From: Gamsiella multidivaricata | Lineage: Eukaryota > Mortierellomycota > Mortierellomycetes > Mortierellales > Mortierellaceae | Length of the DNA: 64,000 bases | Assembly (NCBI RefSeq): GCF_025024155.1 | Contig: NW_026251713.1 | Location: 1 to 64,000, forward strand | Reading direction: 5' to 3' | Shown: positions 62,882 to 64,000 of the stretch, piece after piece | Layout of the letters: the number at the start of each line of letters is the position of its first letter | How positions within the stretch are numbered: the stretch's first letter is position 1 | The notes under the pieces: model-generated | Told to the model about the DNA's origin: nothing | Seen by the model: only the letters and a program-made list of their open reading frames with translations | The model's database searches: none | Program-made: the position numbers and the translations under genes

Positions 62882-62954
62882 AGGTCTCGCCGAGACTCGA
62901 ACTCGGATTGCAAGATTCAGAGTCTTGATTGCTAACCAATTACAACACGAAACC
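62882..62954 (-). tRNA. tRNA-Gln (anticodon CTG)
   Basis: A full cloverleaf can be folded. Acceptor GGTTTCG pairs with CGAGACC (one G-T pair). The D arm has the loop AATTGGTTA. The anticodon stem is CAAGA/TCTTG with loop CTCTGAA, so the anticodon is CTG (glutamine). The variable loop is CAATC, the T stem is CCGAG/CTCGG with loop TTCGAGT, and the discriminator is T. There is no intron. A TTTT terminator follows about eight bases downstream on the minus strand. It ends 103 bases before the retroposon. Confidence 0.93.
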
Positions 62955-63191
62955 TTTTAATTGAGTGTGACGTGCTTATTAAACATTTATGTATCCTAAT
63001 TCATTTCATTGCTCTCACATTCTTTAAGTGCAAACTTTCCTTAAATGCACATTCTGTGGGGCCCGATGGCTCAGTTAGCATACTGGTCAGGGCACCTCCC
63101 TTGTAACGCGAAGGGACCAGGTTCGAGCCCTGGTTAAAGCACAGTAATATGTGCTACGCATAGAAATTTATTTGGAGCATGAGTCGGGCGT

Positions 63192-63285
63192 ACTACCCCA
63201 CTTCAGTTATGTGGGTTTCCTTTCCCCGGCGACCCCCACATTGAGTGGCACTACCCCATGTAATCGTTGTGGGTTTCCTTTCCCC
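63192..63285. repeat. Internal direct duplication in the retroposon body
   Basis: ACTACCCCA...GTGGGTTTCCTTTCCCC occurs at 63192 and again at 63250, a 58-base period, with a few differences in the middle. It is either an old tandem duplication in the founder element or part of a repeated promoter-like body. Confidence 0.75.
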
Positions 63286-63613
63286 TTCCTTAACGCTTGA
63301 CAAAATGCTCAGAATAAATTTCGCCCTTGCGCTAGCCTCCGGACTTCGAGAGGCGCTGGTTCAGAACTTCCCAGCTATACACCAGGGTGTACAAGTTATT
63401 CCACTGCACTGGCAGCATGCGTCTTAGCTACCCCTGCCGGGGTTACAGGTATAAGTTCAAAAGTGAGTAGGCCCACTTTATAATAGGCTAATCTGAGCTC
63501 ACATCCAGTGACCTCAGGTGGAGGAAAGACGGGACGAGGAGGTGGAGGAAATGTTACAATAGTAGAGGATTCGGCTCGCAAGCCAGTAGAACGGATTCCG
63601 TGCTCTCAAGAAA

Positions 63614-63663
63614 CCAAGACCATCTCCCAGATGTACAGGTTACAATTGGAGAGATGGTCTTGG
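63614..63663. repeat. Perfect 13-base inverted repeat in the retroposon body
   Basis: CCAAGACCATCTC (63614-63626) is the exact reverse complement of GAGATGGTCTTGG (63651-63663), with a 24-base loop. It could form a stem in the element's RNA. Confidence 0.85.
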
Positions 63664-63905
63664 CAGATTTGCAGGTGAGGAGCCTGCCAGCTAGCCGAGC
63701 GGATCGCAGGAGAAAGACCTCGGGACGCTTAGGGAGGTTACAGTGAAGTTGTTGGAGATGGTGCGACTGCCACACTAGAAGATTTAGGGCCAGATAGACA
63801 CAAGTCTCAGAGACTATTCACTAGGAAATCAGCACTGATTGTTCTCTCTCGGAGGCCATGTTGAATAAAAAAAAAAAAAAAAAATGCACATTCTGTAAAT
63901 GAACG

Positions 63906-63971
63906 CCCCCTTACTGCATACTCCTCTCATGGGGATTTATGATAACCCCCCCCCCCTTACTACATACTCCT
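63906..63971. repeat. Near-identical 20-base direct repeats at the window edge
   Basis: CCCCCTTACTGCATACTCCT (63906-63925) and the same with one change (63952-63971) are 46 bases apart. They are flanked by a C run and may belong to another repeat family continuing past the window. Confidence 0.7.
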
Positions 63972-64000
63972 GTATTCAAGAAAGCCTTAGCTGGGCCATA

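Larger units (their letters stand above)
63043..63896 (+). mobile_element. SINE-type retroposon with tRNA-like head, poly(A) tail and 15-base target-site duplications
   Basis: The 15-base AAATGCACATTCTGT occurs at 63043-63057 and again at 63882-63896. The element between them (63058-63881) opens with a tRNA-like head: box A TGGCTCAGTTAGCA at 63067 and box B GGTTCGAGCCC at 63120-63130. It ends in a run of A's that merges with the second duplication. The head is not a working tRNA: the acceptor ends do not pair (GCCCGAT versus TTAAAGC) and the anticodon arm is disrupted. The body contains no long reading frame, so it must have used another element's enzymes. The insertion site TT|AAAT fits an L1-type endonuclease. 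At about 824 bases it is long for a SINE. Confidence 0.85.

Noticed and set aside
63061..63142. A second functional tRNA gene
   Set aside because: The acceptor arms do not pair and the anticodon arm has extra bases. It is better explained as the head of the retroposon.

Overview
The window is nuclear DNA of a filamentous fungus. Protein-coding genes carry many short introns (mostly 75-150 bases, GT..AG), intergenic DNA is rich in homopolymer and pyrimidine tracts, and the gene set is eukaryotic (SWI/SNF, PP4, dynactin, NEDD8 E2, eisosome, riboflavin reductase). The UDP-xylose synthase gene, the very long disordered tails and an LRR-like family that I associate with Mortierella-type genomes suggest Mortierellomycota. 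That placement is inference, not something the sequence proves.

Layout. 1-2684: 3' part of a SWI3/RSC8/SMARCC subunit (+). 5544-7069: F-box/LRR-type protein (+). 7777-9328: UDP-glucuronate decarboxylase (-). 10089-11358: TMX2-like thioredoxin-fold membrane protein (-). 12969-18364: giant arrestin-domain protein (+). 19638-21158: secreted berberine-bridge-type FAD oxidase (+). 21482-25875: PP4 regulatory subunit 3 (12 exons, -). 26615-27134: CGR1 (+). 27417-28568: UBC12 (+). 29290-30629: peroxisomal 2,4-dienoyl-CoA reductase (+). 30859-32739: choline-phosphate cytidylyltransferase (-). 33051-37873: Lsb1/Pin3-like SH3 protein with a huge Q-rich insert (-). 38857-39585: SCP2-domain protein (-). 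40323-42087: Pil1/Lsp1-like eisosome protein (+). 42352-43847: signal-peptide-peptidase-like protease (+). 43943-44758: CIA2/MIP18 (+). 44926-46057: RIB7 (-). 46300-48584: dynamitin (+). 48779-50883: AIG1/FAR-17a family membrane protein (-). 51586-52929: polyQ/acidic protein with LIDL-type motifs (+). 53163-54636: secreted protein with a His/Lys repeat tail (-).

The last 9 kb differ in character. After a gene desert with a 40-base T run comes a COX15 (heme A synthase) pseudogene (-). Next is a large LRR-type gene interrupted by two in-frame TAG codons (+). A tRNA-Gln(CTG) (-) follows, then a complete retroposon of about 0.8 kb with a tRNA-like head, a poly(A) tail and 15-base target-site duplications. 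This looks like a decaying, repeat-accumulating region next to a conserved housekeeping block.

The housekeeping genes do not form one pathway. Themes include membrane traffic and cortex (arrestin, Pil1, SH3 protein, dynamitin), lipids and peroxisomes (DECR with a C-terminal AKL, SCP2 protein with a C-terminal ARL, CCT, AIG1), and protein modification (UBC12, F-box, PP4R3, SPPL). Exon boundaries below were worked out by eye from splice signals, reading-frame phase and remembered family alignments. Nearly all close in phase, but none has transcript support here.
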